Source: Agapetus fuscipes
Taxonomy: Eukaryota; Arthropoda; Insecta; Trichoptera; Glossosomatidae
Assembly (NCBI GenBank): GCA_951799405.1
Contig: OX637345.1
Coordinates: 4,030,001 to 4,094,000, forward strand
Reading direction: 5' to 3'
DNA: 64,000 nucleotides
Program-made: the position numbers and the translations under genes
Notes under the pieces: generated by a model
The model's input: the letters and a program-made list of their open reading frames with translations, nothing else
Databases searched by the model: none
Told to the model about the DNA's origin: nothing
Shown: piece after piece, positions 43,400-54,976 of the stretch
Layout: every line of letters begins with the position of its first letter
How positions within the stretch are numbered: position 1 is the stretch's first letter

Positions 43400-43810
43400 T
43401 TGTAAACCAAGCTAATTGCGCAGCGTAAATACTCAACCATCGCGTTAACAGAAAAAAATAATGAAAAGTAAAACACTCATAAGAGTCTCTGTAGTGTATT
43501 CAATACATTTTTAAATTAACGCAATAGTGTGTTTCATACTACAGCTACAGTAGGTGCACGGCACTGCGTCATCAAATTACCATATTTTTGCGATTTTATG
43601 TTCGCAGAGATTTGTTTGGCCCGTTTTGTGTGACTGGATCATTTTTGCTCATATCATGTGACTAGCTGCCACCTTGTCGTGATTCTATTTGTAAATATTT
43701 ATTCTGAAATATCGCCTCGTCTTCATTATCACCTTACACATGCTAATTTCTTAGAAATAAGGCTTCACCATCAATTGTACTAAAAAAATATATGTTACGA
43801 AACATGAATA
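43400..43810. other. Spacer without recognised features
   Basis: Nothing recognised. Confidence 0.3.
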
Positions 43811-43814
43811 ACTA

Positions 43815-44010
43815 TCATTTTGATTTATTTGGTGAGCGCTGTTTTTGTGAGTCACACCTCAAGTGCCGTCTGCATGCTTGGTCATGGCTATAGAAAGCAC
43901 CAATTCTCAAGCAAAACCCAATTCCTGTTAAGCTAGATAGTTGCGTAGATGGACCGAGATGGTCTTTGGTAAATTCGGATGAATATTTCAACCTAGCAAA
44001 GAGCATATAT
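43815..44010 (-). mobile_element. SINE T1, head missing
   Basis: Minus strand GCTCTTTGCTAGGTTGAAAT to GCGCTCACCAAATAAATCAA. MITE F begins 35 bases beyond. Confidence 0.65.
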
Positions 44011-44044
44011 TTGAAAAATAGCATAAACAGTAATATGTAACTTG

Positions 44045-44275
44045 CTGGGGGTGGAAATCCCGACGAATGTCGATAGATCTTACCGTACCTATTGGAAGAA
44101 AGACGGAATAAAACATGGCGGTGTATCAACAGCTGATCCATTTTATATCGAACAATAATTAGCTGTTCGGCACCGTAATGTTTTATTTCGTCCTATCTTC
44201 AAATAGGTACGATAAGATCTGGCGACGACCATCGAGACTTCCACCCCAAGATACCAAGAGATCCTGGAAGCGAGA
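44045..44275. mobile_element. MITE family F
   Basis: GGGGTGGAAATCCCGACGAA and TCTTACCGTACCTATT at the left are inverted at the right end (GGTCGTCGCC-type, CGAGACTTCCACCCC). The centre holds CAGCTGATCCATTTTATAT and AAAACATGGCGGT. Confidence 0.75.
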
Positions 44276-44639
44276 TATCGTCTTTGAGATGGATGGACCG
44301 ATCGATATGATGGTCAACGATATAGGATCAAGAAGGCCACCTGAAAAAGTTTAAATAGTCCCAAGAAAAATATTATTCTTCTACTTTTTCTTGTCCTGGA
44401 ATGTACATATTTGATAATGTTGCAAGAATAAGGGATATTGCAATTCTGCCAAATCATTGTCTCAACTTCTCCAATCATGATGTTTTACTTTGACCTTGAG
44501 CTCGTCTTCCCTAATTTTTTCCCTGTATGATTAGATGTAGGCGAGACTATTTCTCATTCTTCATTATATGTGGCTGTAATAAACTAATTATTTTGGCCTT
44601 TTGATTTACAATAGGTGTTAGGCTCTGGTATTCACAAAG

Positions 44640-45176
44640 GAAGGACCTCGGCATTTGTCATTAGATCCATCCAGGTTTTTTGTATCATCCGACAGAACAC
44701 CCATGTTCCAAAGGCTATGATTTTATTGTTGATGATAATAATGAGAATAAAAGTCTAAATGACAACGGTCACAAATTCGGGGAATATTTCTGATGTCGCT
44801 TGGTCAGGCTTCTTCGTTTCTAGTTTCAATCCTGGGATTGGATTGCAGAAATTTCTTTCATTCTTTTCCTCCATTCTTCCTTGTCTTGTGCGGCTCTTTT
44901 AAGGTCTGCATATGATGAGCAGCGCACGTCCACCAACAGGTCCTCCAGGTATTCTTGGCGTGGGAGTCCCCTAGAGTTGGTCCCCTCCGTCATCCCCTCC
45001 ATTATGGCATGCAAGAGGCCTTCTTGTCGTATTACATGGCCGATCCATCTTGCACGCCTTTCGGATAAGGTCCTGAGATGCCTTCCTCCTTCGATTCTTT
45101 GAAGAACCTCCTCATTTGTAATGTGGTCTCTACAGGAAATTCCTAGTATGTAGTCTTCTATATGACTACATCTCAA
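44640..45176 (-). mobile_element. RTE-like LINE C-terminal region
   Basis: 116-codon frame 44826-45176 reads RDHITNEEVLQRI, ERRARWIGHVIRQEGLLHAI and AQDKEEWRKRMKE. 44640-44715 holds a second short piece (EMWVFCRMIQKTWMD-like). Confidence 0.8.
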
Positions 45177-45179
45177 AAG

Positions 45180-46430
45180 CCTCTATTCTCCGTTTATCTC
45201 TTTTGTCTAAGCGTCATTATTTCATCACAATATTATGAAGATATTTAGTTTGAAAAGACGCTAAAGTGAATGTGCTGCATTTAGCATTTCTGCCAAATGT
45301 ATGGGCTCACAGTGCTGTGAATTATAAAATATCCCTGATTATCGGGAATACGTTTTTTTATTTCCTATGGGTGACGTCACGTAGCCGTCCAATGTCCATG
45401 TTTGTTTCAGAGGGTATTGTGTTAGCGTCCATATTTTGCCAGTGCTTCAAGGTGTAAAGTATGGCACAAGCATCATAAAAACTCTTTACAAGAATGTTTT
45501 AAATTATTAATTTTTGGTTGTTTTCATCGACTGGTCGCTATCGCTTTCTGGCACGAAGCAAACAGACCGCATCGCTGTACGTGGCCAAACAATGAATTAA
45601 AATATACTCGTACCTAGTGGAGTCGAAACTGTCTTGGCGCAAGTAGACACTATATCCGTTTTAACCTACCTCAACACGTATCTTCGCCAGTTAGAAAGAG
45701 AACAATCATACTCCGAGTGTCACCTAACTGTTAACAGGCAAAAATATTTGTTAGATTTTTTTGCATTGTTGGCATTACTAAAATATTTTTACTGCGCGGC
45801 AAACGTGGCACGCGTTGCAATTATTATGGTCAGTTTTTTTTGTCAATTTTGAAAGAAAATTATTGTATTATAATTTATAACTTATAACATATTAATGTGT
45901 AAATATTGGGTGTTGAAACAAAAGATAGAGAAAGAAATAAAACATAGGATTCACATGATTAGATTTCTCCCAACAATAAAAAAATTGCGTTCAAATTTCA
46001 TCATATTATTACCCACTTCCGAGAAATATCAAAGGGAGGTCCTTGCCAGAATTAAGCAACCAAATTTAATGTGTCAATCAAATATTGATTGGAGGTTAGT
46101 GTAGCAGGCCCTTTCTGAGTTGTTTGACATCTCTGTGGTTGATGGAGTAGGTAAGCCCCATAATATGTTATTACAAAGGTGTAAATTAGTTTCGTATCCA
46201 CCAATATTATTACTCCAATGTGGCCAAAAATATAAGATTTCACGTTTAACTCAACCAAGGCGTTCACTGAAAATGTGTGGAAAATGAAACAGCGCTTTTA
46301 GCGAGCGTTTTACTTTACATACATTTTTGGTAATCGTGATGGTTGAATGGATTCGGAACATTTTGGAGTTCGGATCTGACGTCCTTAGCAACCAATAACA
46401 AAATATTTGATTGTATGTTTTTTTATGTTA
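45180..46430. other. Spacer with scattered CRE/X-box-like repeat pieces
   Basis: No gene recognised. GGGTGACGTCACGTAG near 45369 and ACGTCCTTAGCAACC near 46379 belong to the small repeat described in the findings. Confidence 0.35.
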
Positions 46431-46435
46431 TAAAA

Positions 46436-46664
46436 AAAAACTAATTTCTGATTAAAACTTTGTTTTATATTCACACACGATATTGATTTATTTGAATTAT
46501 AATTTACAAACGTTTTCGCCCTTCATGGTCATCTTCAGGTAGGATTACAAAGATGATGAAGATGACCATATGGGTCGAAAACGTTTGTAAATTATAGTTC
46601 AAATAAATCAATATCGTGTGTGGAAATAAAACAATGTTTTAATCAGAAATTAGTTTTTTTTTTA
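46436..46664. mobile_element. Foldback with hammerhead-like cores, Penelope-like terminus
   Basis: Arms of about 105 bp, including AAACGTTTGTAAATTATA and AAATAAATCAATATCGTGTG, are inverted around a short centre. The left arm read in reverse gives CTGAAGATGACCATGAAGGG then CGAAAACGTTTG. Confidence 0.7.
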
Positions 46665-46724
46665 AAAAAACATAAAATCAATCAAGATGAATTTTCACAT
46701 AAAAAATATAACAAAATATTTGTT

Positions 46725-47245
46725 TGTGTTTTCCTCAGCAACCTGTGACGACACAATCTTGTCTATGTCAATGGACTAAGAACATTTTTGAATTTGGAAC
46801 TTTTTTCTCGTCGAGCAAACGTCAACCTTGTGTGGGACAGCCATCCTTCACAACCCATATCTGCCTTTTCCCTAGCAACCCGGCTAGCTTTGTGACGTCA
46901 CAATTTTGTTGTCTATGGATTTTTCCGTAACTGAGATAAATATTATATGAAAGCATAGAGAATGACATTCTCTATGTTTTTTACATTTATCTCAAAGCTA
47001 AAATAATCATAGAAAGCCGCCTTTGATTCTACACATACGTCGACAAGCATTTCAATGGCTCCGTCTAAAATTTGATTTTAGAATTCCTTCATAGTATACT
47101 TATCTATGATTCCTTCTATGCGGGCAAACGTCGGAAGTCTATTTGATTAGGGTCGTTAAAAAAATAATAAAAAAATTGTTTGCATTTTCCCTAGCAACCC
47201 GGCCGTGTCCGACGTCACATCTGTCTGTCCATGGAATTTGTGCCC
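46725..47245 (+). repeat. Small repeat with CCTAGCAACC and TGACGTCA, three copies
   Basis: 46730-46775, 46860-46925 and 47180-47240 each combine CCTAGCAACC or a relative with a (G)ACGTCACA site and TTGTCTATGG. Confidence 0.5.
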
Positions 47246-47249
47246 TCCA

Positions 47250-48560
47250 TTTAATACCTAAGTACCATCAATTATTATTATTATTGACTTAAAAACATTA
47301 TTACTATTTTCTCGATATAACAAAGAATAGCGAAAACAATAGAATGTTAACATGAAAATAACTGAAACATAATATTATTTTAAAGTACCTAAATAGAGTT
47401 TTATTTACGCGTCTCGGAAAACTCGTGGCTATAATTTTAATCTAGATTGAACTGTCAAAACGGAGAGAATGTGACGTAGGCTTCGTGGGAAATTTTCTTT
47501 TTTACCACAATAAACTCGCACTTTTTATTTCTTTAATTATGTAGAACAATAAACATTGGTTTTTTTCTTTGTATTTTACAGCAAAATAATTAATCTTGAT
47601 TTTCAAATATGTTATATTATATACGCAAATAAAAAAAAAAATTAGGTAGGTAAGTATAATTATCTTTTATATTCGAATTTGGTTGGCAGGATTGAAAATG
47701 GATAACAACCATAATTAATATTTAAAATGCAATGCTTATATTTAAATTTCGAACACACTTGAACACTTCGAATTGCACTTCAATAAAAGTCGCGCCTTCG
47801 CAAAGTTTTTAGTTCATCTGTGTTTAGCCAATACTTGCCTACTTTAAAAACATGTCAAATATCTTTCTTGTTTTTGAAACGGTAAAGCGTATATTTGTAT
47901 TGAAAATAATTTTGCCTCGAAGTCATTTTTAGGGTCATTTGGTTTTGTGCCCAAAAAATGCTGAGTACGCGGAGCTTCAACTTTTATGTTTTGACCAAAA
48001 ATGTATGGATTCAAAACAGCGCCTCAATGAGTATTTTAGTTTGTATACATTTTTGTTAGAAAACGCTAAAGTTTGGTTAAGACGCACCTACCTGAATCAA
48101 ACTGATAAAAATGACAGCATTCCTATAAAAAGGTACCTATAAAAAATACCTGAATTTCTGGTTCAGAAATTTTTGATTTTTGTATAAATATTCCATGTAG
48201 CTCTTTACTTAAATTGTTTGTGATTTTTTTTACTACGGGGAAATTCTTTATCACGCATTGTAGACTATGAGATATGAAAGACCTCCTTCAAGGTGAAAAG
48301 ATAGCTGGATATCCTCGTCTCAAGATCTATGATCTCAAAATCAAGTTCTGACTTCCGAAGCCTGGAAACCAAGCGCAACAGGTCCTTAATGGTATTCTAT
48401 CGTAAAGTTATCAACGGCTTAATAGGCAGTCCCACCCTGTTGGAGAACTTCAGATTGTATGTGACTTACTTCATGTCCCGCAAAACCTTACTAATGTCGT
48501 CGCACAGCACCCTGTGATATTTTTGTCTGTATTTAAGCAAGATTTAAAAAAATAATATGA
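47250..48560. other. Spacer without recognised features
   Basis: AT-rich. A 67-codon frame at 47939-48142 has no recognisable motif. Confidence 0.3.
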
Positions 48561-48565
48561 ATGAA

Positions 48566-48812
48566 TGGGATAGGTTGGAATGAGGATGATCACCCATACT
48601 GTTAAAAAATAGTTAACTTGGCCAATGACACCCTTTTTCAGGAAATGTCGGAAAAAGTTACAGGGCTCATGTTTTTTTGAGATATAGGTTTTTGTTTTAT
48701 AAGTGCAAATGCAGCATTTGTAGCGCAAACTTACAAATATCTGCTTATGGAGATGTATTAAATTTTAATATTAAATGTTAATTTATCTTTGCAACTTAGA
48801 TTATATTTAAAG
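48566..48812 (+). repeat. Rep-A copy, diverged
   Basis: AGGTTGGAATGAGGATGATC to TTTGCAACTTAGATTATATT, directly followed by family K. Confidence 0.7.
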
Positions 48813-48970
48813 GATATGCGGAGTGAATGTAAAATAAGAAAATGTATGAAAAAGGTGATATAAAAAGGTAAAATTGAATTGAAAGGGTAAGTTTGCAAGG
48901 ACAGGAAGACATACCTACATGTAACTCTGCAGAGGTTCTGACCACCCTTAGCGGAATAGCAACAGAGTTA
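48813..48970 (+). mobile_element. LINE family K C-terminal fragment
   Basis: CKIRKCMKKV then KDRKT-type residues, ending TCTGACCACCCTTAGCGGAA. Confidence 0.55.
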
Positions 48971-49325
48971 GTAGTAAAGTCAATAGTACAGGCTACAGTT
49001 ACCGAAGTTTTTGTTTATTTGGCCATGATTATTGCAAAGAACTTGAAGGATTAAAAACAACAATGGTAATTAATTAAAAATAAATCAATGAGAAAAACCA
49101 GTGTCACTTACAAATTAATAAACCTTGAAACTCTCATCGCTTCCTTACGTTTCCACATATGGTCATTCAACATTCAGTAATCAACAGTCATGAGTGATCT
49201 CTTTTACAACGTTTTTTTATGGCAGCCTTAGATCGGTCGATAGTTCAGTTGTTAGAAAAGTAGCGCTCAAAACCAGATGTAGATGTCTATAGTTCGATTA
49301 CCTTCGAGAATGTAAGATAGGTATT

Positions 49326-49735
49326 TGACCAGTCTGTAGTCTAGTGGCTAACGTTACGGGGTTGTATTCCAAAGGCTATGGATTTGATTCCTGGCAGAAC
49401 ACATAAAAAAATCAATTCTCAAAATATGCTCTTCACTGAGTTGAAAAATTCATATGCCTTACCAAAGACCGGTCAACAAAGGTCTATCCAGCCTTCCTAT
49501 CCAGATTTCAGATAGCAACTGGGTCTTGCTCGTTCAATTGGCGCTTTCTATAGCGACGACAAAAGCACGAAGTCCCTGTTTCGAGCCGCAGCATTAAAGG
49601 TCAAAATTGTCATGATAATCTTCGATAGAAGTGGCACCAAAAGAAGAAGAAGATGGCGGCGACCAAGCTTGTAGAGGGCTCTTGAGGTGTGATTCACACA
49701 ATTCAGCGCTCACCAAATAAATCATCCTTTGTGTG
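49326..49735 (+). mobile_element. SINE T1 with LINE fragment inserted
   Basis: T1 head GACCAGTCTGTAGTCTAGTG. The body is interrupted at 49561-49653 by an RTE-like 3' piece (GTTTCGAGCCGCAGCATTAA, then AAGAAGAAGATGG), and resumes with CGACCAAGCTTGTAGAGGGC. Confidence 0.75.
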
Positions 49736-49739
49736 TGTA

Positions 49740-50062
49740 TTTTTTTTTAAGAAATCCTGTGCGGGAGACTCCCTAGATTTCAGAGACTCTAGGGGTCTAT
49801 GACACTTTATTGTAGTGTCGCAGAGGTGTTGTTTACGAGCTTGGTCGTCGCTACAAAGCGCCAATACTTTAGCAAGACCCAGTTGCTGTAAGGCTGGATG
49901 GACCTTTAGTAACCGGTCTTTGGTAAAGGTATATGAATTTTTCATTCAGCGAAGAGCATATTTGAAAATGTAAATGTTTTTTTTTTGTGCACTGCCGAGA
50001 TTCGAACCCACAACCTTCCGTCTACGAGTCAGAAGTGTTAACCTCTAGACTACGGACTGGTC
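49740..50062 (-). mobile_element. SINE T1, tail type 2
   Basis: Minus strand GACCAGTCCGTAGTCTAGAG head to CACAGGATTTCTTAAAA. It faces the previous T1 tail to tail. Confidence 0.8.
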
Positions 50063-50154
50063 AAATCATCATTTGGATTATCTCATTGCTTAGTTTGCTG
50101 CTCATGTTGTAGGATCTTTCAGTCGTAGTCGTCAATTCAAGTGGTGATAACAAG

Positions 50155-50215
50155 CTACCTATTACCTTCTATCTACGAGTCAGAAGTGTTAACCACTAGA
50201 CTACGGATCGGTCAA
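50155..50215 (-). mobile_element. SINE T1 head fragment
   Basis: Minus strand GACCGATCCGTAGTCTAGTG to GACTCGTAGATAG. Confidence 0.5.
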
Positions 50216-50639
50216 ATCATGCTTTGTATTTTGTATATATATTATATATTCATCAGTACATACACGCAAAAATGTCAAGCAAATGCGATGGTCTGTCGGA
50301 GGTATCAGTTGAGTTTGCGGAGCCCGTAATATCCTAAATCGTGAAAAACAGAGACTTCCTTTCGGTACAGTCATGGCTATATCAGCATGAACTAAAAAGC
50401 GTGTCCGCATGGCAGAGAATGCGGCAAGAACCTCCTTCGCTTTGCTGAAGATGTCATTGCACCCCATGACCTGTGGTAGCTACCAATAGGGTCACCATAA
50501 ATGTGAAACTCAGAAGCGGGACACTTTTTTTCGTAAAGCTTTCACGAATTTGACGTACCTACATAAATAAACTGTTTTTGTTTTTGTAATCTTGGAGTTC
50601 ATTTAATTTTTGGTTTCCCAGGCTAATAGGTTTGGTAAG

Positions 50640-51080
50640 AGGCAATGCAACCCCGATTTCAGGGAAAGGCGGCAGTAGTTGAAAAATTTATGTTCATGTG
50701 AGGGTTATTTTGCAGCATGTGTAAGCGCAAACTTAGATGTGCCTGCTTGTGAGCATGAAATAACCACAGAAAAGGAAAATCGTTAATTATCTGTTTTTTT
50801 TTTCGGACTTACAAATATAGTTACTTGACTTTTTCGCTGGTAAAAAATAAAAGTAGTTAGGTCAATAGGTACTGCATAAAATGGATTAACTTTGTCAATG
50901 TCATCTCTGTTTCAGGGAAGGTCAACAAGAGTTGGAGGGTTTATGTTCATTTGAGATTTGGGTTTTTATTTTGTAAGTTCACATGCAGTATGTGTAAGCG
51001 CGAACTTGAATTGCATTAAATATGTGCCTCAAATGCCAATATGTATATCTTTGCAACTTAGACTGCAGATTAAAGATAGA
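50640..51080 (+). repeat. Two Rep-A copies in tandem
   Basis: 50640-50762 is diverged; 50860-51075 is better and ends TTTGCAACTTAGACTGCAGA. Confidence 0.65.
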
Positions 51081-51164
51081 TAAATTTTTTAATAGTTTCG
51101 AGATAATCACACATTCTTCTTAAAGTTCTTACTCCGCACCTTGTAAATCGTGATGCAAATAGAT

Positions 51165-51420
51165 CTAATCTAATCTAAGTTGCAAAGACATGTTAATATT
51201 CAATGCTCTTATTAAATGCATTCACGTGACACGTGCAACACGTGCAAGTTCTCGCTTACAAATGCTGCATGTGTACTTACATTTCAAAAACCAAACCTTA
51301 AATGAACATAATCCCAGAAAAATTTGCCGTCCTTCGCTGCAACAGGGGTGACATTGGCAAAGTTAACCATTTTTTACAGCATGGGTAGTCAGCCTCATAT
51401 CGACCTGTAAGTCAAGGCAT
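51165..51420 (-). repeat. Rep-A copy with TCTAA tail
   Basis: Minus strand GGTCGATATGAGGCTGACTA to TGCAACTTAGATTAGATTAG. Confidence 0.75.
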
Positions 51421-52202
51421 TCAAATTCAGGTCAATTAATAAATACGTTTTTTTTGTATTTTTGGGAAACTGAGAGGCATTTCAAGAATTCGATACTGTA
51501 ATCAAACTTTTATGGGCACCATACACTTGCAACTATATCATCAAGAAATTTGTTTCCCTGTGGGATCATCAGGCAATAATATTCTTTCCACACGCACATC
51601 GTGATGTTAATGCGTGCTTATAATTATTACAGCAACAAGAAAAACCATTACGTTAGCCATATTTATCATGTTGCATCAATGACTCATACACGAAGAACAA
51701 TATCAAGCAGATTAGAATGAAAATGTTGATTACATTGCAAAAACCCAGCCTTATACCCGTTCCGTTTATACACTTCCATTCGGGGAAGCGTATCACAGAA
51801 CGCTCATGCAATGCTATCTTTTTTTGTGGCAGAAGGCCTTCCCGATGGTCGTGACCCGGCCCAGCAGTGATTCTAGATTTACCTGGTCGTCCACTACAGA
51901 AAACAGCAAAAAATCGAAGTTGCTGAGTCGTTGCAATGTCATCGAGATGCGCTTCTTACTACTTTGTGCCAATCACAAAGGATGTGCTGATGGCGTCCTC
52001 AATCGACTGGGAGGAGATACAGTCCGGGGTCCACGTAGAAGGCGCAAAAGCGCCTGAAGGCTCGATAGTTATCCCTTGTGGACACGAAGTTGGAAACATT
52101 AAACTAGAGCTACGTCTGCGTAATGGTGAAATGCTACAGTACTCTATGGCATGGAAGAGAGGACACTTACACAGCGCCAGTAAAATCTGGGTCTACCGAC
52201 TA

Positions 52203-52312
52203 TGGTCTGGGTCTAAGACTTATCAGCTGTTCACTTGCGGCCATCTTGGATTGATAGGTCTTCATACACATATTACCGATATTCGGTAAATAAGAATTAC
52301 TGTGGTGATGAG
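52203..52312. mobile_element. MITE family E, right half
   Basis: CAGCTGTTCACTTGCGGCCA, GGTCTTCATACACATATTAC, then GGTGATGAGACTTCCAGCCC. Confidence 0.7.
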
Positions 52313-52527
52313 ACTTCCAGCCCTGGGGTGGAAGTCTCGACGGCTGTCGGTATATCTTACCGTACCTATTTGAAGGCGGAATACAACATGGCGGTGCCTG
52401 AACACCTGATAGTTGTTCCATTTAAAATGGATCAGCTGTTGATATGCTGTTTTGTTTCGTCCTATATTGAAAAAGATACAGTAAGATCGGTAAGAAAAAC
52501 GGTCGTCGAGACTTCCACCCCAGGATA
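52313..52527. mobile_element. MITE family F, complete
   Basis: GGGGTGGAAGTCTCGACGGC and its inverse CGTCGAGACTTCCACCCC bound a centre with GGATCAGCTGTTGATATGCT. Confidence 0.8.
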
Positions 52528-52744
52528 GATCGAGTCGCAAATGCCGAGGTTCTTTCCCGTATGAATACCAGAGCCAAACTCCTGAAGGAAGACGATCTCC
52601 AGGTCGAAGGAGAACATCTTGATTGAAGAACTTGAGACAGTGGTTTGGCAGAAGCACAAGATTCATCTCTGGTGCCGCAGTATCGAAGGTGCATATCGCT
52701 ATGATGATCCAATATTCACTTCTTCTTCTTCTTCGTGTCAGCTT

Positions 52745-52975
52745 CACACCGTATTGGCCCACTAACGAGAAATTTCTACAGCTCTTTGGTTTCCCGCAAA
52801 GAGATCATCCATGGAGCAGCTTGTCGGACAGGAAGGACAACACCGCAGGTGCTCCATAGTTTGCTGAGCTCCACACTCACATAGTGTAGAGTCCTCCCGT
52901 CCCAGAAATCCCCAGGTCAGCATGTTGGCCCGGGCTCTTCTTCACTGAAGAGGCTCAATAATACGTATGGTACCC
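52745..52975 (-). mobile_element. LINE C-terminal fragment with Cys/His motif
   Basis: Minus strand reads LCECGAQQTMEHL, the zinc-knuckle-like end of Jockey/R1-type ORF2. Confidence 0.6.
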
Positions 52976-53324
52976 CTAGGGTTGCTACAACTGCAGTATT
53001 ATAAAGGGTGCAAGTGCATAAAGTACAATAACAACGTTATGAGGCTACACAAAGCCTCGTTGCTAGGCAACGCTGTCGCGTACACAAGAGATCACAAGTC
53101 CGGAGCCAAGGCGTTTATTGATTGCCATCTTACTGTGTTAACTGAAGTCTAGCACAATTACTTGCTCGTAATAGGTCAAGACTTAATCCACTTTTTTAAT
53201 GGAAATAAAGTGATAAAACAATCGTAATCGGAACTATGCTGCAATATGGAGCAACTTTTTTCCGCGTTGTCCTCGAAGGGTTCGCGTGTGGATTGTGGAA
53301 CCTATTTATTTTTAGGATCTGTTA

Positions 53325-53515
53325 TCTAAGTTGCAAATAAACATTGTTAACATTTAAAAATAATATTAAATGCATGCTCACGAACAGACACGAGTAAGTT
53401 TGCGTTTACAAATGGTGCATGTGTACTTACAAATTAAAATCCAAAACTCTGCAACTGTGCTGTCCTTCCCTGCAAGAGGGGTGACATTGGAAAAGTGAAC
53501 CATTTTGTACAATTT
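53325..53515 (-). repeat. Rep-A copy, diverged
   Basis: Minus strand AAATGGTTCACTTTTCCAAT to TTTGCAACTTAGATAACAGA. Confidence 0.6.
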
Positions 53516-53524
53516 TTTTTTTTT

Positions 53525-53782
53525 ATTAGTACGACAGTGGATTCGAATCCTGAAGGAGCACGAAAAGATATTTAATTTTTTAAGTTTGCTTTTCGCAGGG
53601 TAAAAAAATTTAATCTGCCTTTACCGAAGACCTGTCACCATAGGTCCATCCAGCCGTACACCAACTGGGTCTTTCTTGAGAATTGCGCTTTCTACAATGA
53701 CGAACAATGTCGCAGAGGGCTCTTGATGTGTGATTCACTCAAAAGCAGCGCTCACAAAATATATCAGCCTAATATTATTATT
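53525..53782 (+). mobile_element. SINE T1, head eroded
   Basis: GTGGATTCGAATCCTGAAGG then the T1 body, ending ATATCAGCCTAATATTATTA. Confidence 0.65.
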
Positions 53783-53794
53783 ATTATAACCTTA

Positions 53795-54075
53795 CTTGAA
53801 GTGGGGTTTTTCAGCACCCTAAGTCAGAACAAACTTTCAGCACCCTAAGCTAACAAAGAACCTATAAGTCAAGAAGGTCTAAGAAGTATAAGTTCTGGAA
53901 TGGAATACAAGAATGGAAGCAAAAGAAGCGGTTAGCGTAAGGCCGGATCCCTTACCCGTGAAAATAAATAGGTTCCACACGCCAAATGCAACCTCTTCGG
54001 GAACAACACGGTGAGAGCCACATAAGAGGTAGGAACTCAAGGAAGCACTCTATATGCAGCTTAGTTGCGTTTAAC
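53795..54075 (+). mobile_element. SINE T2 body, rearranged
   Basis: CTTGAAGTGGGGTTTTTCAG, GGCCGGATCCCTTACCCGTG and CTATATGCAGCTTAGTTGCG. Head missing. Confidence 0.5.
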
Positions 54076-54256
54076 CCAAGCGATTGTCTAGGAAGATAAA
54101 GGCATGTTTGTTATGCCTTTCTCTTATCGTTGAAAAAAACCACTTGGCGTGCTATTTTTAGAGGTGACATTCTACACAGGCTCATAAAAGTTCCAGTCTA
54201 CTGAATGAAATAGACTCAATTAATTGACTTTGAAATGAAAAAAATACCATGTTTAG

Positions 54257-54625
54257 ACCCGTCTATAGCCTAGTGGCTAATGCTTCAGACTCGTAATCGG
54301 AAGGTCTGTGTATTCGATTACCAGCGGAGCACAAAAAAACAGTTATTTTTTAACAGCTGATAAAGGTCGATAGCTCAATTGGTAGAATGCTTGCATTCCA
54401 TTCTGAGAGCAAGGGTTCGATCTCAAGGTGTACTCAGCCTTCACAAGAAATAAGAACCAGCCCCCTGAGAGCTGGGAAACCCCTACTTCAACTGAAAGTG
54501 GTTGGTGTGAGGCCGGCCCCCTTACCCGTAAAAATAAATAGGTCCCGAATCGCCACATGCGACCCCTTCGGGGATAAGGCAGGCAAAAAGTTACACCATA
54601 TGTGTAGCTTAGTTGCGTTGCGTGA
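54257..54625 (+). mobile_element. SINE T1 head followed by T2
   Basis: T1 head GACCCGTCTATAGCCTAGTG (54257-54342), a 20-base linker, and T2 from GGTCGATAGCTCAATTGGTA to the TGTGTAGCTTAGTTGCGTTG end. The T1 body is deleted. Confidence 0.75.
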
Positions 54626-54664
54626 TCGGATAGTTGTGCTACATACAATATTGTATGAAGCACA

Positions 54665-54860
54665 TTTCATTGTCCGATCAGGGGTCGAAGTCTCGACGAT
54701 CGTCGATAGATCTTACCGTATCTATTTGATGATAGTACGAAATAAAACATGGCGGGGGCTAAACAGCTGATCGTTGTTCCATATAAAATGGATCAGCTGT
54801 TGATATGTCACCATGTCTTATTTCGTCCTAACTTCAAATAGATACAATAAGATCTATCGA
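54665..54860. mobile_element. MITE family F
   Basis: GGTCGAAGTCTCGACGATCG left end; right end GATCTATCGACGGG is truncated. Centre has GGATCAGCTGTTGATATGTC. Confidence 0.7.
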
Positions 54861-54976
54861 CGGGATTGGCAGAGATGCACTTTGTTGAATTTGATAAAAA
54901 TCTCTCTATAGACTTTGAGGGTTTGAAATACATCAATGTATGCAGAATTAAATTCTGATTCCGACAAAAATACAAA

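Larger units (their letters stand above)
51833..52750 (+). mobile_element. RTE-like LINE C-terminal region, split by MITEs E and F
   Basis: 51960-52195 read across frames gives DTKLETLN and TVLYGMEE-type RT tail; 52528-52740 gives RIDRVANAEVLSRMNTRAKL and NLRQWFGRSTRF, AAVSKVHIAMM. The parts are separated by MITE sequence at 52203-52527. Confidence 0.7.

Noticed and set aside
45634..45852. 72-codon frame
   Set aside because: No recognisable motif, splice context or repeat link; chance frame.
51936..52289. 117-codon frame that looks like natural protein
   Set aside because: Neighbouring frames spell RT tail motifs (DTKLETLN, TVLYGMEE-like) and 52528 onward continues the same LINE; the frame runs into MITE E. 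It is a decayed LINE.
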